A program made the position numbers and the translations under genes. From Iris pallida (Eukaryota > Streptophyta > Magnoliopsida > Asparagales > Iridaceae), in assembly GCA_029216955.1 (NCBI GenBank), contig JANAVB010007000.1, forward strand, positions 1,759,200 through 1,823,199: a stretch of 64,000 nucleotides of DNA. The letters run 5' to 3'. Under the pieces are notes generated by a model. The model did not search any database. It was given only the letters and a program-made list of their open reading frames with translations, and was not told where the DNA came from. Below are positions 29,281 to 40,299 of this stretch, piece after piece (position 1 is the first letter of the stretch; each line of letters begins with the position of its first letter).

Positions 29281-29755
29281 GAATAGTGCCGCATGCATAG
29301 TGCCGCAGCCGCATGGATGCATAGTGTCGCATGAATAGTACCGCAGCCGCATGGATGCATAGTGCCGCATGCATAGTGCCGCAGCCGCAGGAATGAATAG
29401 TGCCGCATGAATAGTGCCGCAGCCGCATGGATGCATAGTGCCGCAGCCGCAGGAATGAATAGTGCCGCATGAATAGTACCGTAGCCGCATGGATGCATAG
29501 TGCCGCAGCCGTAGGAATGAATAGTGCCGCATGAATAGTACCGCAGCCGCATGGATGCATAGTGCCGCATGCATAGTGCCGCAGCCGCATGGATGAATAG
29601 TGCCGCATGCATAGTGCCGCAGCCGCATGGATGCATAGTGCCGCATGAATAGTGCCGCAGTAGGCTGCATAGTGCCGCAGAAGGCTGCATAGTGCCGCAG
29701 AAGGCCGCATAGTGCCACAGAAGACTGAATAGTGCCGCAGAATGCCGCATAGAGC
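29281..29755 (+). repeat. GC-rich minisatellite, LTR1
   Basis: Tandem array of 'ATAGTGCCGC' words in 18- and 20-base subunits (ending ATGGATGC, AGGAATGA or AGCCGC) that pair into a roughly 38-base unit. The right edge decays into 'agaaggc.gcatagtgccgc' units. Length 475 bp. Confidence 0.95.
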
Positions 29756-30391
29756 CTATTTTGGCTGTTTTAAGTCCTATTTGGCTGAATTGTGGTCAGA
29801 ATTTCTCCTAACTCCCAACATAAAAGTTGTAGATCTTTGTCTTGGCTTCAAGGACCTTCATGTCCCACTTTAACTTGAATTCATATGTGACTTTTATGTC
29901 ACGAGGAGTCCGAGTGACTTTCTGACTTGACCATGTTCCTGACCTGATTACCTGTATACGTGCTGGTACATGTTCTAAGTGTGTATTGAGATACAATATT
30001 AGTATGCACTGCGGTACCATTTAATGAGTGCACTGAGGTGTGACTCTACATGCTAAGTGATCATTCGTGTTATATGTCAATACATGTGTACCTTCCAACA
30101 AGTCATGGTAATTGGTCAGTAATAGTATCGTGGTATGTTGTTTGTTGTTTGAAGCATTACACTAAGCATGGATCTAGATTGAGCCGATGTGGATTCATAC
30201 TTAGGGTACACGTACTATGGTACAACATATAGGAGGATGACCATGTGACCACGACATGTAATTCCAATATCGAGATAGGGTTAATCTAAGCAACTTAAAT
30301 TGGTAGAAGCATTAGGAGGGAACAGAATCTCGAGATCGTACGTCACTAGCCGCCCTGGGTCCCGTCCTGGCGCGTCGGGTTGGCTGCCTCG

Positions 30392-30430
30392 GATACTGTA
30401 TAGTCATCCGCACGAGTGGAGTACAGTATC
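30392..30430 (+). other. Hairpin GATACTGTA/TACAGTATC in TG1 LTR1
   Basis: A perfect 9-bp outer stem with a small CAC/GTG stem inside. In LTR2 one A is G, turning a pair into a wobble rather than breaking it. Confidence 0.6.
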
Positions 30431-30448
30431 TGATTTGTGACTGCCGAG

Positions 30449-30473
30449 CCAGCTCTTCCTATAGGAGAGCTGG
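30449..30473. other. Near-perfect palindrome in TG1 LTR1
   Basis: CCAGCTC...GAGCTGG with the inner palindrome TCCTATAGGA: 25 bases, one unpaired T. Unchanged at 35646-35670 and 41004-41028. Confidence 0.7.
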
Positions 30474-30587
30474 AACCGTTACTGCTTATTCTAGCACGGT
30501 GGCCTTTCGGGGGACCGGTGCATTTCGAGCTTGCTTGTATATAATGGTTTGGCTAGCCCTGCTGGAATGCGATACGATCTGAGGATT

Positions 30588-30589
<2 letters not shown>

Positions 30590-30652
<63 letters not shown>
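30590..30652. repeat. (AT)n microsatellite, LTR1
   Basis: About 63 bases. The same site has about 70 bases in LTR2 and about 20 in LTR3. Confidence 0.95.
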
Positions 30653-30654
<2 letters not shown>

Positions 30655-30780
30655 CATTACTGGGATAACCCAGGCAAATCATAGAAAGCCGTAGGATTGA
30701 TTGGCCGATTGTAAGCTGACTTGTTTGTGATATGTTTTCTTCTGTTAGCAACTGAGGAACATGGACTATCGTGGTGCGTG

Positions 30781-30817
30781 GTCCAACCCATGTCCTTGTT
30801 TGGTTGTTGGGTTGGGC
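30781..30817 (+). other. Constant-loop hairpin D, TG1 LTR1
   Basis: Stem GTCCAACCCA / TGGGTTGGGC (10 pairs, one wobble), loop TGTCCTTGTTTGGTTGT. Confidence 0.8.
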
Positions 30818-30903
30818 TATTGTGCTGCGATAGGCTATGGACTGAAGTCGCGATCAGAAGCCCTTTTACCTGCCCATGGTTATAGGATATATCTTAACTC
30901 GGT

Positions 30904-30953
30904 ACGATATTGGCACCGTTTATCCTTGTTTGGTTGTAAGGGTGTCGTATCGT
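30904..30953 (+). other. Constant-loop hairpin E, TG1 LTR1
   Basis: Long stem ACGATAT(t)GGCACC(g)TT / AA(g)GGTGTCGTATCGT with one bulge and one mismatch; loop TATCCTTGTTTGGTTGT. Confidence 0.8.
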
Positions 30954-31601
30954 CTCGATGATATGGTATAAGCCTATAACTCATGAATCAGGTCTTATTT
31001 AACTTATTGGATTTATCTCACTCTTTTTTGCTCCCTTGTGGTACTTGCTATTCGGGGCCTGACCCCGCTGGTTTTGTTTGGCCAGATTTCGTAGCAGCTC
31101 CAGAGGATCCAGCCTTCTACCCGAACAATGGTGCACACCAGGAGTATGGGCGTCAGGGACCATGAGTGGGTTTCTTCTTCACTGCTCTGATATCTTCTAT
31201 TTTGTACTTAGCATTTAGCCACCGGCACCTATTTAGCCGGCTGTTCTGGACATTAGTTTCCTTTTACATAATTGTAATTAAATCAGACTGCAGCTGACTA
31301 CGGTTATGTACTATTGACTCTCGGTACTAGTTTATCATTTTGTAAAGCTAGGCTCATGAATCATTTTGATGAAGCGTCGGGGACGCCTTACTGCTTTGTC
31401 TTATATGATCATTATTTACTGCTTCTTGTTTTGATTGATTGAGACATAGATGCTCTGTGGGACCATAGGAGACCTGATTGTAGCATGCACCCCCTAGTCT
31501 CTTGACAGCCACGATCGCCGTATGACGTTTATATACCTCATACGGTGTAGCTGGCCTAGTCCGTCTCAGTATTCTGGTACTGGGGCGTGACAAGGTTTTA
31601 T

Positions 31602-31618
31602 TGGTGGCCCATGCAGGT
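31602..31618 (+). promoter_or_regulatory. Primer-binding site candidate, TG1 first internal region
   Basis: TGGTGGCCCATGCAGGT, 9 nt after LTR1; same 17-mer as in TG2, LD1 and LD2. Confidence 0.7.
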
Positions 31619-31820
31619 CTGTTTTTCAGACTTGTGGGGTGTTGCGATTATAGGAGTCTGAATCAAAATATGTTCCCTTTGATCTCCTGATTCGTCTTCT
31701 CTTTCTCCCACCTTGATTGCTAACATGATTGTCATCCTCGATTCCTTTCCGTCCTGTCTTTTGATACCTTGTATCCTTTCCTTTAGGGTCACATCATTCT
31801 CGGCTATTGGAGGAGCCGGC

Positions 31821-33223
31821 ATGGGAGAGAATCCAGTAGATCAGGGACCAGTTGGAGATCAGCAAGTGGTAGCCCCTCTACCTGGACAGATTCACATCGA
31901 AAACGTTACCGAGCATGAGCCAGTTGAGCTACAGAGGCCAGAGGATCCCGTACCTCCAGTGATACCGGTAGTACCAGTAGCACTAGATGCGCCGGTACTG
32001 TTGCAGATTATCAGAGGATTATTAGAGACCCAGCAATGCCAGATGGTAGCCCAACAGCAACAACAAACCCGACAGCAAGAACAAAATATGCTACAGAATC
32101 AGGGGTTGCAATTAGCCCTTGAGAGAAGTGTCAGGAATGATTCAGGAGCGTCCGGAAGGTTTTGTCGACTTAACCCAAGATATTTTGACGGCACGGAGGA
32201 AGCCATCACGGCGGATGCCTGGCTTCAGGATACGGAGGCCATATTGACTGCAGCAAAGGTTCCAGCAGAAGAGAAGGTTGACCAGGTCAGACTTTTACTT
32301 CAGGGTCTCACCCGCGATTGGTGGGCATCGGAAGAGGTTGGAATGAGGCGTCCTGTTCCCTGGGATAGCTTCAGTACCAGATTCAAGGCCAAGTACTTTG
32401 GCGTGGTAGCGCGATATGAGCTACAACAGAAGTTTATCAGTCTCAAGCAGGCTGGTAAGACGGTGGATGGTTATGCAGCGGAGTTCTGCAGGTTAAGTAG
32501 GTTTGCTCGGATGATGGTGGCGACAGAGCCAGAGAGAGCAATGAGGTTCCAGCAGGGACTTCACCTAGAGATTTTGCACTGGTCGAGGGGCACGACTACC
32601 AGACATTCGATGCAGTATTGACGGCGGCTCGAAGGCACGAGCTTACTATTCAAAGGTTATCAGCAAGGACTGGGGGCCAGAAGAGGTCTCATACACAGAG
32701 TGCTGGGGAAGAAGCAGTACCTCGGACGTCAGCACCAGCACCTGGCGTCCGTATTCGTGATGCAGTACCAGTCACGACAATTATGACTGTACCAGTTCGA
32801 CAGCAGCAACAGAGGAACCAGCAGCAGCGTCAGGAAGCACCAGTAGGTTGCACTTACTGTGGTAAGGGAGGGCACACTAGGGATGTGTGTCGTTCAGCTA
32901 ATGGATTATGCTTGAGATGTGGCAGTCCAGATCATAGGATTGCCAATTGTCCTATGATGCAGAGGCCAGGAGGGCCGGTTCAACAGTTTCCGGCGTTGCC
33001 AGCTCCAGAGGTAGCACCGTATCAAGGGCCAGCACTAGCAGTGAGGCCACTAGCCCAGTGTCCATTACTGACACAAGCTCAGATGTACCGACATGCACAA
33101 CATCAAGCAGGACCGCAGAGGCCGCAACAGCAGGGCCAGGGAAGGCAGGGACAAAGACAAGAAGAATTTGGAGTATTAGAGCAGAGGTTGGCTGAAGGCG
33201 GTCAGATTTTGGGTAAGTTTTGA
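31821..33223 (+). pseudogene. gag: TG1 Gag, copy 1: frameshifted
   Basis: Starts at ATG 31821 (MGEN...). A Pro/Gln-rich N-terminal part precedes a Retrotrans_gag-type capsid (ADAWL, DWWASEE, DSFSTRFKAKYF, EFCRLSRF, RFQQGL). One base is missing near 32577 compared with copy 2 ('gcactgg' against 'gcagctgg'), so the frame shifts; the second half continues in another frame from about 32580. Two zinc knuckles lie there, both intact (CTYC...H...C and CLRC...H...C). A Gln-rich tail ends at 33221-33223 in GG/GTAAGT, a good 5' splice-site match (GT at 33213). Gag would form particles and bind RNA; this copy cannot make the full protein. Roughly 465 residues if unbroken, similar to TG2 Gag. Confidence 0.9.
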
Positions 33224-33690
33224 GTATTATTCATTATAATTCCTTGAGTTCTATATTTGAAGAGTGAAGGCGACTTTCTCGTCTCACTCATCTGCTCTCG
33301 TATCATGTGATACGTGATATTCATCATGTGTCTTGATTACGAGAGTACGTCCTGGGCAGAGTCTCGTTCTTGATTTAGTCATTGGTACCGACTTATCTCA
33401 AGCGTTGACCCTTGTCCACTTTGGGAGTCAGTGTAGGACATCGAGGACGAATTCCTACCTGACTTGAGAGGCATATTTTATTCGTATGTCTCCGATCACT
33501 TTCCTTCTATGGTATGATTATTGTTTGTGCTTTTACTTAATAGTTCTTTCTTTCGTAATCTGTTCATATGTCATGTGTTGTTTGATAATTGTGCTTGCAT
33601 TATGTCATGAGTGTATTTCGTGATCTGAGAGCGCGCTCGACTAGCCTTATCGAAATTCCGAGGACAAAATTTTTCTAAGGAGGGTAGAGA
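33224..33690 (+). other. TG1 internal 3' non-coding part with polypurine tract, copy 1
   Basis: No ORF. It ends CCGAGGACAAAATTTTTCT then AAGGAGGGTAGAGA (33677-33690), the polypurine tract, directly before LTR2. Confidence 0.75.
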
Positions 33691-33829
33691 TGTCACTCTC
33701 CATTCCCGGAATACGTAAATTTTTGATTTTTTTATGTATATGGTATCTGGCACCTGTATCTTTATTGTATTTATCCTGTATTTGTAACTGGCCATGGCAT
33801 GGAACAGTATCTCATCGCGGATTAGTGTG

Positions 33830-33862
33830 CCACCCCTTGTCCTTGTCTGGTTGTAGGCGTGG
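33830..33862 (+). other. Constant-loop hairpin A, TG1 LTR2
   Basis: Stem as in LTR1; loop TGTCCTTGTCTGGTTGT. Confidence 0.7.
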
Positions 33863-34453
33863 TTCACTGTTTCGATGATAAGATTTCTGAACCGTGTTGT
33901 GGTTAGAATTTTATTTAATTAATTTAATTAGTTGTATCATGTAGCATTTAACATGTCATTGGTCATGTGGTTAAGAGCATACTTAAGCTTAGGGTTTCTT
34001 TGTGTCAACCCAACCCCTATATATATTCTTTTCCACACTTTCTCTCCTCATTCACTCTTTCATTTATTTTCCTCAAGCAAACTTTTAGGCAAGTACATCT
34101 TGCACCAAATGGAGAAATTATTACATTTTTATTTCTTGATTTTTCTTTGATATTATTTGTCTATATTGTTCTTCTCTTCATTCTCTACAAGTTTAGTTCT
34201 TGGAGTTTTTGATTTTAATGGCTAGTTTGGTGTAGATCTAAGTTTCTAAAACTAGGGTTCTATAGGTTTTCATGGTTTTGATCTATCAAACTTGGTTATT
34301 TTCGAAAACTAATAGTCCTATGTTGTAGGGAATTCAATTCTATCCAATTTTAACCTTTGAAAAGTTAGATTTCGACTTGTTTTGAGGAAGTTATGGCCAA
34401 AACAATATTTGGACATTTTCTATGTCATCTGCCCTGGTTTTGGCAGGGACGAT

Positions 34454-34941
34454 GAATAGTGCCGCATGCATAGTGTCGCAGCCGCATGGATGCATAGTGC
34501 CGCATGAATAGTACCGCAGCCGCATGGATGCATAGTGCCGCATGCATAGTGTCGCAGCCGCAGGAATGAATAGTGCCGCATGAATAGTATCGCAGCCGCA
34601 TGGATGCATAGTGTCGCATGCATAGTGCCGCAGCCGCAGGAATGAATAGTGCCGCATGAATAGTACCGCAGCCGCATGGATGCATAGTGCCGCAGCCGCA
34701 GGAATGAATAGTGCCGCATGAATAGTACCGCAGCCGCATGGATGCATAGTACCGCATGCATAGTGCCGCAGCCGCATGGATGAATAGTGTCGCATGCATA
34801 GTGCCGCAGCCGCATGGATGCATAGTACCGCATGAATAGTGCCGCAGTAGGCCGCATAGTGCCGCAGAAGGCTGTATAGTGCCGCAGAAGGCCGCATAGT
34901 GCCGCAGAAGACTGAATAGTGCCGCAGAATGCCGCATAGAG
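34454..34941 (+). repeat. GC-rich minisatellite, LTR2
   Basis: 488 bp array of the same units as 29281-29755, with a different order of variants. Confidence 0.95.
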
Positions 34942-35786
34942 CCTATTTTGGCTGTTTTTGGCTGGTTTAAGTCCTATTTGGCTGAATTGTGGTCAGAATT
35001 TCTCCTAACTCCCAACATGAAAGTTGTAGATCTTTGTCTTGGCTTCAAGGACCTTCATGTCCCACTTTAACTTGAATTCATATGTGACATTTATGTCACG
35101 AGGAGTCCGAGTGACTTTCTGACTTGACCATGTTCCTGACCTGATTACCTGTATACGTGCTGGTACATGTTCTAAGTGTGTATTGAGATACAATATTAGT
35201 ATGCTCTGCGGTGCCATTTAATGAGTGCACTGAGGTGTGACTCTACATGCTAAGTGATCATTCGTGTTATATGTCAATACATGTGTACCTTCCAACAAGT
35301 CATGGTAATTGGTCAGTAATAGTATCGTGGTATGTTGTTTGTTGTTTGAAGCATTACACTAAGCATGGATCTAGATTGAGCCGATGTGGATTCATACTTA
35401 GGGTACACGTACTATGGTACAACATATAAGAGGATGACCATGTGACCACGACATGTAATTCCAATATCGAGATAGGGTTAATCTAAGCAACTTAAATTGG
35501 TAGAAGCATTGGAAGGGAACAGAATCTCGAGATCGTACGTCACTAGCCGCCCTGGGTCCCGTCCTGGCGCGTCGGGTTGGCTGCCTCGGATACTGTATAG
35601 TCATCCGCACTAGTGGAGTGCAGTATCTGATTTGTGACTGCCGAGCCAGCTCTTCCTATAGGAGAGCTGGAACCGTTACTGCTTATTCTAGCACGGTGGC
35701 CTTTCGGGGGACCGGTGCATTTCGAGCTTGCTTGTATATAATGGTTTGGCTAGCCCTGCTGGAATGCGATACGATCTGAGGATTCC

Positions 35787-35788
<2 letters not shown>

Positions 35789-35858
<70 letters not shown>
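35789..35858. repeat. (AT)n microsatellite, LTR2
   Basis: About 70 bases with one early C interruption. Confidence 0.95.
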
Positions 35859-35859
<1 letters not shown>

Positions 35860-35985
35860 CATTACTGGGATAACCCAGGCAAATCATAGAAAGCCGTAGG
35901 ATTGATTGGCCGATTGTAAGCTGACTTGTTTGTGATATGTTTTCTTCTGTTAGCAACTGAGGAACATGGACTATCGTGGTGCGTG

Positions 35986-36022
35986 GTCCAACCCATGTCC
36001 TTGTTTGGTTGTTGGGTTGGGC
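35986..36022 (+). other. Constant-loop hairpin D, TG1 LTR2
   Basis: Identical stem and loop to 30781-30817. Confidence 0.8.
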
Positions 36023-36108
36023 TATTGTGCTGCGATAGGCTATGGACCGAAGTCGCGATCAGAAGCCCTTTTACCTGCCCATGGTTATAGGATATATCTT
36101 AACTCGGT

Positions 36109-36158
36109 ACGATATTGGCACCGTTTGTCCTTGTTTGGTTGTAAGGGTGTCGTATCGT
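36109..36158 (+). other. Constant-loop hairpin E, TG1 LTR2
   Basis: Same stem as 30904-30953; here the loop is TGTCCTTGTTTGGTTGT. Confidence 0.8.
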
Positions 36159-36806
36159 CTCGATGATATGGTATAATCCTATAACTCATGAATCAGGTCT
36201 TATTTAACTTATTGGATTTATCTCACTCTTTTTTGCTCCCTTGTGGTACTTGCTATTCGGGGCCTGACCCCGCTGGTTTTGTTTGGCCAGATTTCGTAGC
36301 AGCTCCAGAGGATCCAGCCTTCTACCCGAACAATGGTGCACACCAGGAGTATGGGCGCCAGGGACCATGAGTGGGTTTCTTCTTCACTGCTCTGATATCT
36401 TCTATTTTGTACTTAGCATTTAGCCACCGGCACCTGTTTAGCCGGCTGTTCTGGACATTAGTTTCCTTTTACATAATTGTAATTAAATCAGACTGCAGCT
36501 GACTACGGTTATGTACTATTGACTCTCGGTACTAGTTTATCATTTTGTAAAGCTAGGCTCATGAATCATTTTGATGAAGTGTCGGGGACGCCTTACTGCT
36601 TTGTCTTATATGATCATTATTTACTGCTTCTTGTTTTGATTGATTGAGACATAGATGCTCTGTGGGACCATAGGAGACCTGATTGTAGCATGCACCCCCT
36701 AGTCTCTTGACAGCCACGATCGCCGTATGACGTTTATATACCTCATACGGTGTAGCTGGCCTAGTCCGTCTCAGTATTCCGGTACTGGGGCGTGATAAGG
36801 TTTTAT

Positions 36807-36823
36807 TGGTGGCCCATACAGGT
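36807..36823 (+). promoter_or_regulatory. Primer-binding site candidate, TG1 second internal region, mutated
   Basis: TGGTGGCCCATACAGGT: one G-to-A change from the 17-mer shared by the other elements. Confidence 0.6.
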
Positions 36824-37025
36824 CTGTTTTTCAGACTTGTGGGGTGTTGCTATTATAGGAGTCTGAATCAAAATATGTTCCCCTTGATCTCCTGATTCGT
36901 CTTCTCTTTCTCCTACCTTGATTGCTAACATGATTGTCATCCTCGATTCCTTTCCGTCCTGTCTTTTGATACCTTGTATCCTTTCCTTTAGGGTCACATC
37001 ATTCTCGGCTATTGGAGGAGCCGGC

Positions 37026-38429
37026 ATGGGAGAGAATCCAGTAGATCAGGGACCAGTTGGAGATCAGCAAGTGGTAGCCCCTCTACCTGGACAGATTCAC
37101 ATCGAAAATGTTACCGAGCATGAGCCAGTTGAGCTACAGAGGCCAGAGGATCCCGTACCTCCAGTGATACCGGTAGTACCAGTAGCACTAGATGCGCCGG
37201 TACTGTTGCAGATTATCAGAGGATTATTAGAGACCCAGCAACGCCAGATGGTAGCCCAACAGCAACAACAAACCCGACAGCAAGAATAAAATGTGCTACA
37301 GAATCAGGGGTTGCAATTAGCCCTTGAGAGAAGTGTCAGGAATGATTCAGGAGCGTCCAGGAGGTTTTGTCGACTTAACCCAAGATATTTTGACGGCACG
37401 GAGGAAGCCATCACGGCGGATGCCTGGCTTCAGGATACAGAGGCCATATTGACTGCAGCAAAGGTTCCAGCAGAAGAGAAGGTTGACCAGGTCAGACTTT
37501 TACTTCAGGATCTCGCCCGCGATTGGTGGGCATCGGAAGAGGTTGGAATGAGGCGTCCTGTTCCCTAGGATAGCTTCAGTACCAGATTCAAGGCCAAGTA
37601 CTTTGGCGTGGTAGCGCGATATGAGCTACAACAGAAGTTTATCAGTCTCAAGCAGGCTGGTAAGACGGTGGATGGTTATACAGCGGAGTTCTGCAGGTTA
37701 AGTAGGTTTGCTCGGATGATGGTGGCGACAGATCCAGAGAGAGCAATGAGGTTCCAGCAGGGACTTCACCTAGAGATTTTGCAGCTGGTCGAGGGGCACG
37801 ACTATCGGACATTCGATGCAGTATTGACGGCGGCTCGAAGGCACGAGCTTACTATTCAAAGGTTATCAGCAAGGACTGGGGGCCAGAAGAGGTCTCATAC
37901 GCAGAGTGCTGGGGGAGGAGCAGTACCTCGGACGTCAGCACCAGCACCTGGCGTCCGTATTCGTGATGCAGCACCAGTCACGACAATTGTGACTGTACCA
38001 GTTCGACAGCAGCAACAGAGGAACCAGCAGCAGCGTCAGGAAGCACCAGTAGGTTGCACTTACTGTGGTAAGGGAGGGCACACTTGGGATGTGTGTCGTT
38101 CAGCTAATGGATTATGCTTAAGGTGTGGCAGTCCAGATCATAGGATTGCCAATTATCCTATGATGCAGAGGCCAGGAGGGCCGGCTCAACGGTTTCCGGC
38201 GTTGCCAGCTCCAGAGGTAGCACCGTATCAAGGGCCAGCACTAGCAGTGAGGCCACTAGCCCAGCGTCCATTACTGACACAAGCTCAGATGTACCGACAT
38301 GCACAACATCAAGCAGGACCGCAGAGGCCGCAACAGCAGGGCCAGGGAAGGCAGGGACAAAGACAAGAAGAATTTGGAGTATTAGAGCAGAGGTTGGCTG
38401 AAGGCGGTCAGATTTTGGGTAAGTTTTGA
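37026..38429 (+). pseudogene. gag: TG1 Gag, copy 2: two premature stops
   Basis: Same gene as 31821-33223, starting at ATG 37026. Against copy 1 it has CAA to TAA near 37287 and TGG to TAG near 37567, both single C-to-T type changes on one strand or the other. It keeps the G that copy 1 lost, so it has no frameshift. The last Cys of the second zinc knuckle is Tyr (TGT to TAT near 38155), which should abolish that knuckle even without the stops. The second half, from 37608, is open to 38429. The two copies carry no shared inactivating change, so they decayed independently after the array formed or came from two already separate copies. Confidence 0.9.
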
Positions 38430-38896
38430 GTATTATTCATTATAATTCCTTGAGTTCTATATTTGAAGAGTGAAGGCGACTTTCTCGTCTCACTCATCTG
38501 CTCTCGTATCATGTGATACGTGATATTCATCATGTGTCTTGATTACGAGAGTACGTCCTCGGCAGAGTCTCGTTCTTGATTTAGTCATTGGTACCGACTT
38601 ATCTCAAGCGTTGACCCTTGTCCACTTTGGGAGTCAGTGTAGGACATCGAGGACGAATTCCTACCTGACTTGAGAGGCATATTTTATTCGTATGTCTCCG
38701 ATCACTTTCCTTCTATGGTATGATTATTGTTTGTGCTTTTACTTAATAGTTCTTTCTTTCGTAATCTGTTCATATGTCATGTGTTGTTTGATAATTGTGC
38801 TTGTATTATGTTATGAGTGTATTTCGTGATCTGAGAGCGCGCTCGACTAGCCTTATCGAAATTCCGAGGACGAAATTTTTCTAAGGAGGGTAGAGT
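38430..38896 (+). other. TG1 internal 3' non-coding part with polypurine tract, copy 2
   Basis: Matches 33224-33690. The polypurine tract AAGGAGGGTAGAGT (38883-38896) precedes LTR3. Confidence 0.75.
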
Positions 38897-39035
38897 TGTC
38901 ACTCCCCATTCCCGGAATACGTAAATTTTTGATTTTTTTATGTATATGGTATCTGGCACCTGTATCTTTATTGTATTTATCCTGTATTTATAACTGGCCA
39001 TGGCATGGAACAGTATCTCGTCGCGGATTAGTGTG

Positions 39036-39068
39036 CCACCCCTTGTCCTTGTCTGGTTGTAGGCGTGG
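39036..39068 (+). other. Constant-loop hairpin A, TG1 LTR3
   Basis: As LTR2. Confidence 0.7.
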
Positions 39069-39659
39069 TTCACTGTTTCGATGATAAGATTTCTGAACCG
39101 TGTTGTGGTTAGGATTTTATTTAATTAATTTAATTAGTTGTATCATGTAGCATTTAACATGTCATTGGTCATGTGGTTAAGAGCATACTTAAGCTTAGGG
39201 TTTCTTTGTGTCAACCCAACCCCTATATATATTCTTTTCCACACTTTCTCTCCTCATTCACTCTTTCATTTATTTTCTTCAAGCAAACTTTTAGGCAAGT
39301 ACATCTTGCACCAAATGGAGAAATTATTACATTTTCATTTCTTGATTTTTCTTTGATATTATTTGTCTATATTGTTCTTCTCTTCATTCTCTACAAGTTT
39401 AGTTCTTGGAGTTTTTGATTTTAATGGCTAGTTTGGTGTAGATCTAAGTTTCTAAAACTAGGGTTCTATGGGTTTTCATGGTTTTGATCTATCAAACTTG
39501 GTTATTTTCGACAACTAATGGTCCTATGTTGTAGGAAATTCAATTCTATCCAATTTTGACCTTTGAAAAGTTAGATTTCGACTTGTTTTGAGGAAGTTAT
39601 GGCCAAAACAATATTTGGACATTTTTTATGTTATCTGCCCTGGTTTTGGCAGGGACGAT

Positions 39660-40299
39660 GAATAGTGCCGCATGCATAGTGCCGCAGCCGCATGGATGCA
39701 TAGTGCCGCATAAATAGTGCCGCAGCTGTAAGGATGCATAGTGCCGCATGCATAGTGCCGCAGCCGCAGGAATGAATAGTGCCGCATGAATAGTGCCGCA
39801 GCCGTATGGATGCATAGTACCGCATGCATAGTGCCGCAGCCGCAGGAATGAATAGTACCGCATGAATAGTACCGCAGCCGCATGGATGCATAGTGCCGTA
39901 TGCATAGTGCCGCAGCCGCAGGAATGAATAGTGCCGCATGAATAGTGCCGTAGCCGCATGGATGCATAGTGCCGCATGCATAGTGCCGCAGCCGCAGGAT
40001 TGAATAGTGCCGCATGAATAGTACCGCAGCCGCATGGATGCATAGTACCGCAGTCGCAGGAATGAATAGTACCGCATGAATAGTACCGCAGCCGCATGGA
40101 TGCATAGTACCGCATGCATAGTGCCGCAGCCGCATGGATGAATAGTACCGCATGCATAGTGCCGCAGCCGCATGGATGCATAGTGCCGTATGAATAGTGC
40201 CGCAGTAGGCCGCATAGTGCCGCAGAAGGCTGCATAGTGCCGCAGAAGGCCGCATAGTGTCGCAGAAGACTGAATAGTGCCGCAGAATGCCGCATAGAG
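39660..40299 (+). repeat. GC-rich minisatellite, LTR3
   Basis: 640 bp, the longest of the three arrays, about 150 bp longer than LTR2's. The minus strand is open in all three frames (up to 232 codons) because the unit contains no reverse-complement stop. Confidence 0.95.

Larger units (their letters stand above)
28519..31592 (+). repeat. TG1 LTR1
   Basis: 3074 bp. TATA-like TATATATA at 28846, a GC-rich minisatellite, hairpins A, D and E, and an (AT)n tract at 30590-30652. Confidence 0.9.
33691..36797 (+). repeat. TG1 LTR2 (middle)
   Basis: 3107 bp, TGTCAC...GTGATA. At several variable positions (GTGATA end, 'attccgg', 'atggagaaatt') it agrees with LTR3 rather than LTR1. Confidence 0.9.

Noticed and set aside
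29218..29750. Long overlapping minus-strand ORFs (150-230 codons, all three frames) over the TG1 minisatellites
   Set aside because: The repeat unit contains no CTA, TTA or TCA, so every minus frame is open whatever its function. The products are His/Ala/Cys-rich repeats without a domain.
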